A stretch of 64,000 nt of DNA from Glebionis coronaria (lineage: Eukaryota > Streptophyta > Magnoliopsida > Asterales > Asteraceae), in assembly GCA_025667525.1 (NCBI GenBank), contig CM046874.1, positions 424,350,400 through 424,414,399 of the forward strand. Reading direction: 5' to 3'. The notes beneath the pieces were generated by a model. That model was not told the DNA's origin. It did not search any database and saw only the letters and a program-made list of their open reading frames with translations. Below, piece by piece: positions 21,601 to 34,400 of the stretch. The first letter of the stretch is position 1. Every line of letters begins with the position of its first letter. Both the position numbers and the translations under genes were made by a program.

Positions 21601-23314
21601 TAATACTAAGCTTTTGGCTAAGTAAGAAATATTATCGTCCGATCTTTTCGAATTGATTTCTAGTCTAAAGTGTGACTCAATTGTCTTTTGGTGAACAAGA
21701 GAATGGTTTGGTTGATTATCTATTTTAAACTAATAGCAAATAAATGTAAATATCGTTGAGTAAAATTAAAGTTTTAAAGATTACACTAAAATAACGAGAT
21801 AAAAATAAATGCTTGAAAACTTAAAGAAAAGATTAGAAAAATATTTGAACACTTAAAAAATCTAACACTTGAAAATTTTGCCAAAAACAAGAAATTAAGT
21901 CCGTCGGAACCCCTGGTCGGAATCCCGTCGGAATATGATGATCGGAATAGACCCTTGATCGGAATATGGCTGCAATCGGAAAGTTGGACAAAGCATTAAT
22001 CGGAATAGCATAAAAAAGGTAACTGATCAGAATGTGCAACAACTCCCTCGTCGGAATAATGCAATCGGAAGGCACCAATCGGAATAGAGAAAAATGAGGC
22101 AATCGGAATAATGGTAGACACCTAATCGGAATATTGCACAAAACCAACCCACAATCGGAAAGTCTAAAACCCTATTTCGATTAGGTGATCGGAATAGGGG
22201 GTGCAATCGGAGAATCAGAAACCCTTTTCCGATCTATGTGATCGGAATGAGGGAGTGGGTGCTGGTCGGAATGAAGCGATCGGAAAGGGGTTTAGACCCT
22301 TTCCGATTTATGTGAGATTCGAAATAAGCCAAGATATAAGCTATAAGGAATAAGCTCAAACTAAAACTTGCACGAATCTATAATGAAAAGGACTGAATAA
22401 GCACAAATAACAACTTTTTCAACTTAAACTAAACAATCTTCAAAATCAAACTATAAAAAGATAAACTTTTTAAGGAAACTTTTAAAAAGTAAATAAGCTA
22501 AACATGTAAATAAGCCAATAAGCACAAGAATCTTAAAGCTTAATCGAATGAAAGCTTATGTAGGAACAAAAAGATTAACTTTTTAAGCACAAAAACATTA
22601 AGAACAACACGGATCAAATGTATTTTGCACCAAAAGTTAACTAAAAACAAGAAAGGTAGAATGAGATGAAATATTAAAAGCTTAACTAGAACTTGATTAA
22701 TGAAATCAACAATACACAAATGTTTAATCTTGAAAGATTAAAAGAAAGAAAGATGAAAACTTAGTGAGAGAAAGTTTAGAACTTTCTCTCTCTAAAACTA
22801 GAAAAGTGAAAAATGAAAACTAAAATTAAAAACTAACTACTCTCCTAATGTGTATTAGGAGGGTATTTATAGGGAAAAATGGGAAGGAGTGCATGTGTTG
22901 CCTCTTCTTTCTTTCTTTCTTCACGTCTTCTCGACTCGATTTAATTCTTTGTCTTTTCTCGACGTCGTCTCGGGATTTGAACTTGTCTTAATAATTTTTC
23001 TTCTTTAATTTAGACTTGAGTTCTTCGACTTCATTAAACTTCCGTCTTTGGACTTTTTCTTCGATAAATCTTCAGAATAGGCCTTGGACTTCCTTTCCTT
23101 TTTCACTCTTGATCTTTTGATTTCGTCTTTTCCCACTTTCTTCGATAAAAGCCCGTGAAAGCCCGTGTTTTCTTCCTTTTTCATCTTTTGGTCCTAAAAC
23201 ACAATAAAAACACAAACCACGCATAATTCCGACTTTTACGACATAAATTACACGTTTTGGTCTTGTTATTATTGGAAATAAGTGGTAAAAGGATAAGTGT
23301 TTTCACACTTATTA
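21601..23314 (-). repeat. 3' LTR of element D
   Basis: 1,714 bp, TAATACTAAG...CACACTTATTA on the plus strand. In element orientation it begins with a hairpin (ATAAGTGT-GAAA-ACACTTAT). The 21897-22310 segment carries about 18 copies of TCGGAA plus two inverted TTCCGA. The ATAAGC word is frequent at 22320-22560. An adjacent purine tract (minus AAGTGTAGGGGATT, 23315-23328) supports the boundary. Confidence 0.95.
21897..22310. repeat. TCGGAA word cluster in the D LTR (left copy)
   Basis: About 18 direct copies of TCGGAA, mostly as RTCGGAAT, at irregular 9-35 bp spacing, plus two inverted copies near 22229 and 22299. The same array sits in the other LTR at about 47972-48385. Confidence 0.9.
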
Positions 23315-24104
23315 AATCCCCTACACTTGACCATTGCAATGCCCTCATGCAATGCATTAATTTTAAAGCACGGTTTACATTTTCCATCATAAATAACCCA
23401 CCTTGGCCTTTATTAAATACTAAACATGAAAAGATAGAAACAAGTAAAGAAATTAAAGACTTACATTGGGTTTTGGCTGCCATGAACGTTTATCATTCTC
23501 AGGTTTCACGTTCCCCATACCAAGCTTAAAAACGAGATCATTGTTATTATAAGTTAGCAAACCAACACGAATTTATGTGGGCCAATTATTCACTTAGACT
23601 CCCTTATTCCTAGGTGTATCTCTTATATTTTATTTTTGTCTTGAATGATCACAAGGATGCATTGTTTGACTTGTTTCGATAGTTATTTAAGCCGAAAATA
23701 AAGTGAACGATTTAATAAATAGTTAGCTAAAGGACAAAATCTTTTAAAACTGCTTCTCGGGACCTCATAAAGTTCATATCTTGGCATAACTCGCTTCACG
23801 ATTTGAGACCTTTCTCGGACCGATATTTGGCAGCGACTTCATACATCAAATCTTTGAGAGACGTTCTTGAAATTATGGTCTTCTCTTCATAATAGGAATT
23901 TCTTCACTTGAAGTTTTGAGAGATTCTTCATCTTTGGACCACGACTTCTTCATTTTTCTCCAATCTTTATTTTGGACTTTGATATACAACGATCCTCCTC
24001 CTTTTAGGACTTGGATCTATTTATCCTCATACCTTGTTAGGGCCTTTTTGGATAGACTTCTCCATGATCTTTAGGGGAGTATTTGCTTTTCGTCGTGTGT
24101 CTCG
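23315..24104 (-). other. 3' non-coding region of element D, LTR-proximal part
   Basis: It begins with the polypurine tract (plus CCCCTACACTT at 23318). It contains blocks shared with elements E and G, for example CATACCAAGCTTAAAAA near 23517 and a block near 23745-23830 that is almost identical to E near 28530-28635. No ORF with a recognisable product; the frames at 23181-23529 are shadows. TSD ATCCT occupies 24105-24109. Confidence 0.6.
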
Positions 24105-24109
24105 ATCCT

Positions 24110-27100
24110 TGATTGTAGGAAAATTACACCCTTTAGGAAAAAGGCGTAAAAGTGGTAAGTATCAAACAAATGATTTTAGGAAAAATCAAGTGTTAATGAC
24201 CCTTAATGGTGTGAAAGTTCGTTTCCCAAGGAGGTATATGTGTGTGAGAAATTTGTTAAATGTTTGTGATTAATGATTGGTTTAGAAGGGGATAAGAAAA
24301 GAAGATGACGAAGACGTAAAAATAAAAATTACCAAGAAAAATCACTATTAGAAAGTTAAAACGTAGAACCTTAAAAATCACCAAAATACAAATAAATTCT
24401 AAAAATAACCAAAAATTCACCAAAAATCAAAAATAATAAACTAAGAGTTTACCAATGATCAAAACTTTTTCAAACCTTTTAAATAATTAAATATTCAATT
24501 TTTAAATGCTAATTAAAGCCCTAAAAATCAAATAAATTATCAAAAAGCCCACATAAAGATTTTTCAATTGGTAAACCTCTAAAATGACCTAAAAAGATTA
24601 AAAACTAGTTTTAGAAATTTTTAAACTAATAAAAACTATTTAAAATGATTTAAAAACTATTAAAACTTAAAATAGTTATAAAAATTAATCTAAAAGAGAT
24701 AAAATTATTCTAAAAGTTGCTAAATTACTATTTTAATGTATTAAACCTAAGAAAAATGTAAAAAGTTGGAAAATGTGAAATTTTAAAAATAATAATAAAA
24801 TAATAATAAAATAATATTAAAAATCCATAAATTATAAAAAATTCTAAAAACTTGCAAACTAGTTTATTTTAACCTAAATAATCAGAAAATCAAAGTGAAA
24901 TTACCAAAATACCCCTAATGGGCCCTCAAATGGGCCAAATCCAAAATCAGTCAACCTAAATGGGCTTTTGGGCCCAAAAAGTCAAACTTGGCCCAATTGA
25001 CTTGGAAAAGCCTTATCCGACTTAAAATTCAATTCTAAGAACAAAACTCTAAAGACCCAGAAGCTGAATGTGAGCTTATCACAGCTTATTGAACACAAAG
25101 CTTATTCTTATTGGGCTTTTCAGCCCATTAAGCCATAAGCTAATGCGATAAGCTCTAATTTGACACACAACCCTCTTTTAGGATGCTTAAGAGATATGTC
25201 AAAAGAAATTTCCAAAAAGCTCACTCAATAAGCCAGAAAATAGAAAAACAAAAATCCACAAAACGACAAAATAGTCGTTTTTGAGAAATAATGCACCTCA
25301 GGACTTGATTCAACTTGCAAAAGCTTTCAAATGGACTCAATAAGCAATATCAATCAACAAAAATCCAATAAGCACAACCAATAAGCCAGAATAAGCACAA
25401 ATGAACTTATGTAAAAGTCAAAGGAGTTGGTTTTCTAGTCAAACCTAAAAGTCAACCACCCAAATGCTCCAGTATGAACAAATGGGTCAAAATATAAGCA
25501 CCTATTACAAAAACAATGTTGTTGCAGGTTGGAATAAGCTGTTATAGCTTATTGATAAGCTGACACCAAATTTGCACTATCAGTGGTAACTACCAGGGGA
25601 AAGGAGTTCCCACTGCTTTGACTATTTGACCAAGCTTTTATGAGAGTTCTGGTTTGATTCAATTGGAAACAAAGGCACCCTTGTGATCAGTGAATCACAA
25701 GGAGTCAATAGCAACAATAAAATCACAAAATGATCCACACAATAAGCCACAATAAGCCAAACAGTTACCAGATATGCTCCAGATATGCAAATAAGCAGTT
25801 AAGCACTTAATAAGCAGAATAAGCCAACCAAACTTAACAGGATGCATACACAAGCTATATAAACTAACAATAAACACAAAGCAACAAGAATCAAACACTG
25901 AATCAAAGAAAATAGCAAGATCAAAGCACAAAATGTTTCTGATGAACAAAGAACAATATGCAGACAAGTTTTGCTGATATACTTGACACTTGATCCAATT
26001 TCAAGCCTCAAATCCTTCTACCCTGGTGTGATTAACTATGATTTAGCACTTTTTAGCCCTAGCCTAAGCCTAGATCTAGGTGTCCTCAAAATCCTAGCCA
26101 ATTTTACCAAGTTATGAAGATTTTATAGCCAATCTATGAATCTATGTGTTCAAGACCACAAAACCTGCAAACAGATGAACATATGCACCTAAATAACAGA
26201 TACCAACACTTGCTAACAACACACAAGCACTTAACAAGCCACAATCCAAACTTATGCAGTAATCCCAAACACTCCTTAATCAGTCACTTATCAAAGAAAC
26301 TTGTGATTTCTTCTAATAACCTACTGATTTTAATGATCAAAAACACTTACTAGGCAGCAACTAACACAATCAAACACATAAATCACCAGCACAAACACAA
26401 ATACTCAAAATCAAAGCACAAAATCCAAAACAGTCATAAACATGAAATTTTTAGGGGAATCTTAACAAGAGCTTATACCTGCCTTCCACAACATCCTAGG
26501 AAGGCCAGCAATGCTCCTTGGACCTTGTTCAACAACTAGAACAAGACCAAGGTACTTCAAATAAGGAGATGCAAAGTGCCTTGGTTGATGGTTCAAAGTA
26601 GAACCTCAAGGACTTGATTTCTTCAACACAAGCAGCAAACAACTCAACCAAGGGCTCTAATCCCTTCACAAGCTTGGTGTCAACAAGCTTGTAAGAGCTT
26701 ATAGCAAATGGTCAAGGGTTAGTACACAAAATAACCAAAACAGAACCTAGGATTTCAAGGTATTCAAACCTTAAAAACCTAATGAAACAAGACGTGCCTT
26801 AACCACAAGATTAAGGTAGGCCTTAACAATCAAATGGAACTCAGAATTAGGCTACTCAAACACCAAACATTTAACTAAATCAAAAAGAGATTTCAAAATT
26901 TCAGAAATTCAAATTTTATTAAGCTTAAAAAGGAATTACAAAGATTAATAGCCTAAAACTGGAACAAAGGGACTCTCACATGTTGAGGTCTCCTTTTATA
27001 GGCAAATGCCTGGCTAAACACTATTCACAAACCCTAGAACTGAATTTCCTATTTTGCCCTTGAGTCTTCTAGATCATTTGATGGAATGAGCTGCTCAAAT

Positions 27101-28057
27101 TCATCTTGGACGTTCATTTCAGCTTTGTTATGAAGCAATGATCCTTGGCTGTTGATTTGGCCACGTCATTTTACTTGAAGGCTAAGTTGTGTTTTTATTG
27201 GCTGAGAATGATGAGTGTGGGGTCCAAGGAGTAGTGGGAGTGAGGGTTTTGTGTGTGGGATTTGTTTTTACATGTGTGAATCACACGTGGGTGTGGGTAA
27301 TTTTGATTTACCCCTTGTTTTAAGTGATGGTAAAACTGGGTGGATGAAGGTGAATAGTAAGTTGTTTGATCTGTTTTTGTAGGAGGTGGAGTTGTTTGGC
27401 GCAATATTATGTTTGAATGTTTCAATGCACAACATTAGCCCTTCCTTTTCCTTTCTCTTGTCTTTTGTGTTTAAAAACCCATCAGCGTCCAAATCCTTTG
27501 TATCAACGTTTCACACTTTGTCATTTTTGGCACAAACTTTTCCAAAAAATGTTTCAAGGGTTAATTTTGGAACTTTTGCATATTTGAGGGACTGATCTTG
27601 GACAATGTTGATCTTCAAAGGTCTTCATTGTATCTTTGACTTCATGAGGGACCATTATTGGCAATTTTGATTTGTTGAGGGACTAATCTTGCCATTTCTT
27701 CAAAGTTGAAGGACCTTTTGTGTAATTTTGACAAACTTAAGGGACCAAACTTGTAATTATGAATATACAAGGGTTTTAAGTGTCATTTCTTTAATAAATG
27801 AGGATCAATCTTGTTTGTCTTCAAGTCTTCACGGGTATTTGTTGAAAATTCCATGATTAGGGCCCGGTTCTTTGTACGGCTTCGTTTCTCGTGTCCGTTT
27901 TTTCCTTGTAACTTGTGATCTTTTATCTTTTTCATGATATCCATACCTAAAATACACAAGTAAACAAACACAAGCATATATATGGTATTTTATGACATTT
28001 TTATGCATTTAAAGCCCGAAAAGAACGATGAGATCATGTATAAATGCCATCTCATCA
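24110..28057 (-). repeat. 3' LTR of element E
   Basis: 3,948 bp, TGATTGTAGG...CATCTCATCA, nearly identical to 36631-40587. In element orientation it begins with a hairpin (GATGAGAT, 14-nt loop, ATCTCATC). It contains TGGGCY words (about 24920-25150), many ATAAGC words (about 25080-25840) and a decayed 30-31 bp periodic array of GGGACYA words (27558-27771). The many small open frames recur in both copies and are not protein-like. Confidence 0.96.
27558..27790. repeat. 30-31 bp periodic array in the E LTR
   Basis: GGG-type words (GGGACT, GGGACC, AGGACC, AGGTC, GGGTT) fall at about 27558, 27588, 27618, 27648, 27679, 27710, 27741 and 27771, each followed by a TTG-containing half. This is a diverged tandem repeat. 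The same array occurs in the other LTR (about 40090-40310). Confidence 0.7.
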
Positions 28058-28069
28058 CTCCCCCATACT
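28058..28069 (-). promoter_or_regulatory. Polypurine tract of element E
   Basis: On the minus strand AGTATGGGGGAG directly abuts the 3' LTR. Two more copies of AGTATGGGGG lie further upstream in the element (about 29790-29801 and 29847-29856). Confidence 0.82.
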
Positions 28070-30219
28070 AAGCCATTGCCGTGCCCTCACGCAATGCTAG
28101 AATAAAGTATCTAAGCATCACCAAAGTTCAATTTTATTAAACTTTATTGAAAAGTAAAAGACTTGCAACATACTACGATGATGTGTAAAGACATAATGTA
28201 TGATTTTCATCATAAAAAGTGACTTTTAGGGTCAAAGAATAGAAACAAGTAAATGTCCCTTAGAGTAAACTTCGTCATCCTTGATTGTCATACATTCCAT
28301 GCTAAGTGCAAAAACGAGATCATTGTTGGTACAAGTCACAATGCTAACACTACTCATACGTCTAAATTGTGTAATACTTTTTCTCCCCGCAATCCTAGTT
28401 ATTATAAAAGGAAATGGGTTACTAGCATTTTTTATCTATTTGTCATGGATCACAAGTGATTCATATTGATTTATTTGAGTAGTTATTAGTCCGAAAGCAA
28501 AGTAGCACGATTTGATCAATAGTTAGCCGAAGGACAAAATCTTTTAAAACGGCTTCTCGTGTATCTCCTTAAGTTCATATCTTGGCATAACTCGTTTCAC
28601 GATTTGAGACCTTTCTCGGACCGATATTTGGCATGTACTTCATACTTCAAATCTTGGGAAGACGTTCTTGAAATTATGGTCTTCTCTTCATATATTTGGA
28701 ATTTCTCCACTTGACGTTTTTGAGAGATTCTTCACATTGGACCACGACTTCATCATTTTTCTTCAATCTTTACTTTGGATTTTGATATACAACGATCCGC
28801 CTCCTTTTCGGACTTGGATATATTTATCCTCATACCTTGTTAGGGTCTTTTTGGATAGACTTTCTCCATGATCTTTAGGGGAGTAATTGCTTCTCGTCGT
28901 GTGTCTCGATCCTTCATATTGATTTAGGAATAATGATACTTCACATTATCTTTGGATCTTTAGCAAAAAGAGAGCTCCTCATGCCTTGTTAGGGCCGTTT
29001 TGGATAATCGCCAATCTTCACGTCCCGCTTCAATAAGTTATGCCTTGGCTATGAACTCTATTCAACCCCGAGCAACTTTTAAACGATCTTGCACTAGAGG
29101 CTAAGTAACCTTTCAAATCGTACGACCTTACTTATTGCAATTATGATTTATTCCTAATGCATTGATCTTATGGGAAGAAAAAGCCACAATTAAAAACATA
29201 TGAGTTTTTGAAAGAACACTTTCATGTTCTACGTTTAGCATGATCACTTGTCTAACTCTATCATTTCTCGTTCTTCACTATATAAAGACCTCTAATTAAA
29301 GAGACTCGTGAATACTTAGCCATGCAAGTCAAAATTAAGCCAAATTTGGATTAGCTTTCATTAAGACTATATCAAATCAAAGTTTTGGGTTTTCAAGCCA
29401 CCTATAGGATCTTGCACTTTCTTGGACTTTTTCAAGTTTAGAGAATGCGTTTTATAGTTCCCTTGATAAGTGACTTTCTAGAATCAATTATAGGAACTTG
29501 CGAAAAGTTCTTGTTCTTAACCCGTATGAATTAAGACTTTCGCGTTTTAAAGCTCCCTATATAAAGTCTAGCAAAACTTGAATTGAGCGGGTTAAGGAAT
29601 GTAAATGGCTCCAAATGCCCATCAAGTCAAAAATTAACTCTTATTCTACCCATCGGAAAATATACATTCGTGTCTTAAAAACACTTATGGAAACTAAGAA
29701 AATTTTTAAAATTTGGCCATTTTTAGCCTTATTAGCAAAATATTGAAAATTGGAAAGCGTGAGGGCGTAGCAAAGCAAGTACCTATTCACCCCCCCATAC
29801 TAAAAGTAAACATTATCCTCAATGTTTCGAGTCTAAAGGTGGAGCACCCCCATACTAGAGACGAAGAGTCGAATGCTTAGGATCTAGCATGGAAAGGGTG
29901 ATCAACAATATATCTAAAGCCGTTTATTAAGTATGCTAAAAGATAATTGTTAGAACAATAAAGGATATGTCATGGAATCGTGAAAAACTTCTTCAAACGA
30001 AAGATGGAGGCTCACGTAAACGAACACGAGAGTCTTCAATCGTAGATGATGATGATGATCTAGATAACACAATCACAAACAACCACGAGACAACGAGTTG
30101 AAAGGGTACAAGTCCCCTTATTAGTGAATAGTGAGCAAAAAAGATAAGCATGGGATCTCCCCCACGAGGCACCTCGTTTTTGATTACCGAGTCATGAGCT
30201 CGACTCGATCCCCTCAATG
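28070..30219 (-). other. 3' non-coding region of element E
   Basis: 2.1 kb between the integrase end and the polypurine tract, where some Athila elements carry an env-like ORF. No such ORF is recognisable; the longest frame (29993-30217, 74 residues) overlaps the pol end region and has no motif. Long blocks match the equivalent region of element D, although the LTRs of D and E are unrelated outside their first bases. Confidence 0.6.
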
Positions 30220-33200
30220 CTAATTATCATTGGGGAAGGTGACTTGGTCGAGGGCAACCATTGAAGGAATTTCCCCACCAAAGTAGTGCTTAAGCCTATG
30301 TCCATTCACCTTGAAATTAGGGCCATCATCTTGAGCTAGCTCAATGGTCCCATATGGAAACACTTGTGTAATGGTGAACGGACCCGACCAACGAGATTTC
30401 AATTTCCCGGAAAATATCTTAAGACGAGAGTTAAAAAGCAACACTTGATCACCAACGTTAAAAACCCGGTTTTTAATCTTTGAATCATGAAACTTTTTAG
30501 TCTTTTCTTTAAAAATTAATGAATTTTCATAAGCATTATCTCTTAATTCATCCAATTCATTCAATTGTATTTTCCGGTGATCTCCCGCGGTCTTCAAGTC
30601 AAAATTTGCATGCTTAAGGGCCCAATATGCCTTATGCTCCAACTCAATGGGCAAATGACAATTCTTCCCATAGACTAACTTATAAGGAGTGCAACCGATA
30701 GGTGTCTTATAAGCGGTCCTAAAGGCCCATAAAGCGTCATCGAGTTTGTCGGACCATGAAGCACGGTTTTCTCCAATTGACCTTTCTAAAATCCTCTTCA
30801 AAGCTCGGTTCGAAACCTCGACTTGCCCACTCGTTTGTGGGTGATAAGCCGTAGAAAGACGATGAGTAACTCCATATTTCTTTAGAACCTTTTCGAATTG
30901 GTCATTACAAAAATGGGTTCCACGATCGCTTATAATAGCACGAGGGGTTCCGAACCGAGAGAATAGTTGCTTCAAAAACTTCACTACCACACGAGCATCA
31001 TTAGTAGGCAAAGCCTTAGCTTCTACCCACTTAGATAGGTAGTCCACCGCGACGAGGATATATTTGTTGCCATGAGACGATGGGAATGGTCCCATAAAGC
31101 CTATTCCCCAAATGTCGAAAATCTCACATACTTGAATTATGTTTTGCGGCATTTCATCACGTTGAGACGATTTTCCTTGACGTTGGCACGAATCACACGA
31201 CTTCACAAGTGCGTGTGCATCACGATAGATAGAAGGCCAAAAGAAACCGGCATCGAACACTTTCTTAGCCGTGAGATTAGCACCGTGGTGACCACCCGTG
31301 GGTCCCTCGTGACAAGCTCTAAGGATATTAGAAGCTTCGGCACCAAACACACAACGTCGAACGAGTTGATCCGCACAAATCCGAAAGAGATAAGGGTCGT
31401 CCCAAAAATAGAACTTGACGTCACGAAAGAATTTTCGTTTTTGTTGTGTCGTCATACCCTTGATTATGAAATTGCCCGCATGGTAATTTGCAATGTCGGC
31501 AAACCATGGGGTGGTGTCTTTAGAATTCACTACACCGAGAGTCTCAACAGGAAATGTTTCGGTAATTTCCTTGTTCTCGAAAATATCTTTGTGAGGATCT
31601 TCTAGACGAGAGAGGTGATCGGCCGCTAGATTCTCGGCTCCTTTTTTGTCAAGCACGGTGACATCAAATTCTTGGAGGAGGAGCATCCAACGAAGTAATC
31701 TCGGCTTAGCGTCTTGCTTAGCTAAGAGATACTTGATAGCCGAATGGTCGGTATACACGATGCTTTTAGTCAAGACGAGATAAGGTCGGAATTTCTCAAA
31801 AGCATAGACCACGGTAAGGAATTCCTTTTCCGTTGTGGTGTACTTTAATTGAGCCTCGGTCATCGTCTTACTAGCATAGTGGATAGGACGGAAATGCTTG
31901 TCATAACGTTGCCCTAAGACGGCCCCTATAGCATAATCACTTGCATCGCACATAATTTCAAAGGGTAATTCCCAATTAGGAGCAACAAGAATGGGAGCTT
32001 CGGTAAGTTTCCTTTTGAGAGTTTCGAAAGCCTTAACACAATCCTCATTGAAGTTGAAAGGAGCATCCTTCTCGAGAAGGTGTGTCATAGGACGAGAAAT
32101 TTTCGAAAAGTCCTTGATGAAACGCCGATAAAAGCCCGGGTGGCCTAGGAAACTCCTAACTCCCTTTACGGTTTTGGGATGAGGTAACTTGGCGATGACG
32201 CCTACCTTAGCTTTATCGACCTCAATCCCTGCCTTCGACACCTTATGTCCTAAGACGATTCCTTGTTTACACATGAAATGACATTTTTCCCAATTAAGCA
32301 CAAGATTGGTTTCTTCACAACGTTTTAACATTTGTTCGAGATTAGATAAACATGACGTGAACGAATTACCAAACACCTAGAAGTCATCCATAAACACTTC
32401 CATCGACTTCTCGATCATATCGTGAAAAATTGCCATCATACACCGTTGAAACGTACCGGGTGCATTACAAAGTCCGAAAGGCATCCTACCATAAGCGAAC
32501 GTTCCATAAGGACACGTAAAAGTAGTCTTCTCTTGATCACAAGGGTCGATAGGGATTTGAAAGTAACCGGAAAAACCATCTAAAAAGCAATAGAATTCAT
32601 TTCCCACGAGTCGCTCCAACATTTGATCCATGAAGGGCAAAGGAAAGTGGTCTTTACGAGTGGCGTCATTTAACTTTCGGTAGTCAATACACACCCTCCA
32701 ACCGGTCACAACACGAGTGGGAATTAACTCGTTGTTTTCATTAGGCACAACGGTCATTCCTCCCTTTTTAAGGACACAATGGATTGGGCTCACCCATGGG
32801 CTATCGGATATAGGATAAATCATTCCCGCGTCAAGGAGTTTAAGGACCTCCTTTTTAATGACATCGTGAATTTTGGGATTCACCCTTCTTTGACTTTGAA
32901 TTGCAGGTTTGTAGTCCTCCTCCATTAAAATCTTGTGAGTACAAAATTTTGGGTCAATACCCTTAATGTCGGATATTTTCCACGCAATTGCCCCTTAATG
33001 AGCCTTAAGAACTTTCAAGAGCTCGATTTTTTCATTATTAGCAAGACCTTTTGCAATAATAACCGGAAACTTGTCATCACCTTCCAAGAATGCGTATTCA
33101 AGGTGAGAAGGAAGATCTTTCAATTCAAGGATAGGTGGTTCCTCGATTGAAGATTTTGGTTCAACACTCATAACTTCCATCGGCGAAAGAAATGGTGGAA

Positions 33201-34400
33201 TAGAAGTATCATCACTAATCAACACCTCATCTTCATTGTCGATTTCATTTCAAGTGAGATCGCCTCCTTGGAATGGAGTGAGATTTGGTGTAGAATTAGC
33301 AAGAATTGGATCCAAAATAGTGGGATTGCCACTTGACGAGCTATCGGAAAAACCTAACACTTCTTGTGAAAACTCATCGCAAACCACATCAACGATGTCA
33401 ATGTGATTGATGGTAGCGATTGCATAAACATGAGAAGGTTTCGAGTTTTGAGTAGCGTTTATAACAAGTTCCTCTTCGTTGAATCTCAAAGTGATAGTTC
33501 TCGCATGAACATCGATAAGCGATCTCGAAGTGTCTAAAAATGAACGACCTAGAATTAGAGGAACTTGAGGATCCGCGGGGATGTCAACTACTATAAAATC
33601 AACGGGATAGTAGAACTTCCCCACTTTCACGAAAACATCTTCGGCTACTCCACATGCCATAATCGTAGAATGATCGGCCATCTCGATGGACATGTTCGAA
33701 GGAATGAGAGCCGGAAGCGAAAGCGATTTCTAAATGGAAAATGGCATCAAATTAATGCTCGCACCAAGATCGGCCAAGGCGAGGCATTCTTTCATATCTT
33801 GTATGTCACAAGGAATGAGAAACTTTCCGGGATCACCAACTTTTTCCGGTATGCGGTTAAGATAAACCGAAGAACAATTAGCAAGCTTTGAAAGATTTTC
33901 CTTATCGCTCATCATACTTTTAAAAGTGGAACCGAAACGAGGCATATACAACAACGCGTCGGCTAAACTCACATCAAAATGCACTTGTTGAAACATTTTT
34001 ATAAAAAGATCGATTTGTTGTTTGTTACGTTCTTGCAACTTCTCTTTGTTTCGTCTCGAAGGGTAGGGTAAAGGTGGTGTGGGTTGGTCATTAGGCAATG
34101 GCCTTGGAAACTCGGGTTCCACAATTGGTATTGGTTCAACCGTAGGTGTGGTTTGAGCGGTACTTCGTGGGATTGTAATGTGCTCCTTTTCGACCATCAC
34201 CTCGGGTTCTTTCTCGATTTCCTTCTCCTTAGAAGTACTTGGATGAGAGATTGGTTCCTTGAAAGTTTTACCACTTCGTGTAGTAATAACCTTCATTTCT
34301 CCCTTCGGGTTTGCAATGGTATCACTAGGAAGACCACCCGAGGAAGAGGGTTTACACATGATTGCTTCAAACATCTTAGCCATTCGGTCCTCAAATTTTG
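30220..34400 (-). pseudogene. Pol of element E: protease, reverse transcriptase, RNase H, integrase
   Basis: Decayed frame. Protease motif LADLGASINLM lies near 33745-33775. Reverse transcriptase has [20 protein letters not shown] (about 32660-32710) and catalytic FMDD near 32383-32394, immediately followed by a stop at 32377-32379. RNase H ([16 protein letters not shown]) is near 31930. The integrase zinc finger ([12 protein letters not shown] ... CDSCQRQG) spans about 31190-31320 and the catalytic core ([22 protein letters not shown]) about 30800-30960. Additional stops lie near 33730, 33247 and 32995. Sequence blocks are those of the Athila lineage; there is no second RNase H and no chromodomain. 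The last 718 codons form one open frame. Confidence 0.92.

Noticed and set aside
25695..27595. Repeated small frames inside the E LTRs (for example at 25799, 26144, 27195)
   Set aside because: They occur in both LTR copies but with stop-creating and frame-shifting differences between copies, and their composition is AT-driven.
29993..30217. Possible env-like ORF downstream of pol in element E
   Set aside because: It is only 74 codons, with no signal peptide or convincing transmembrane pair, and the equivalent is not open in element D.
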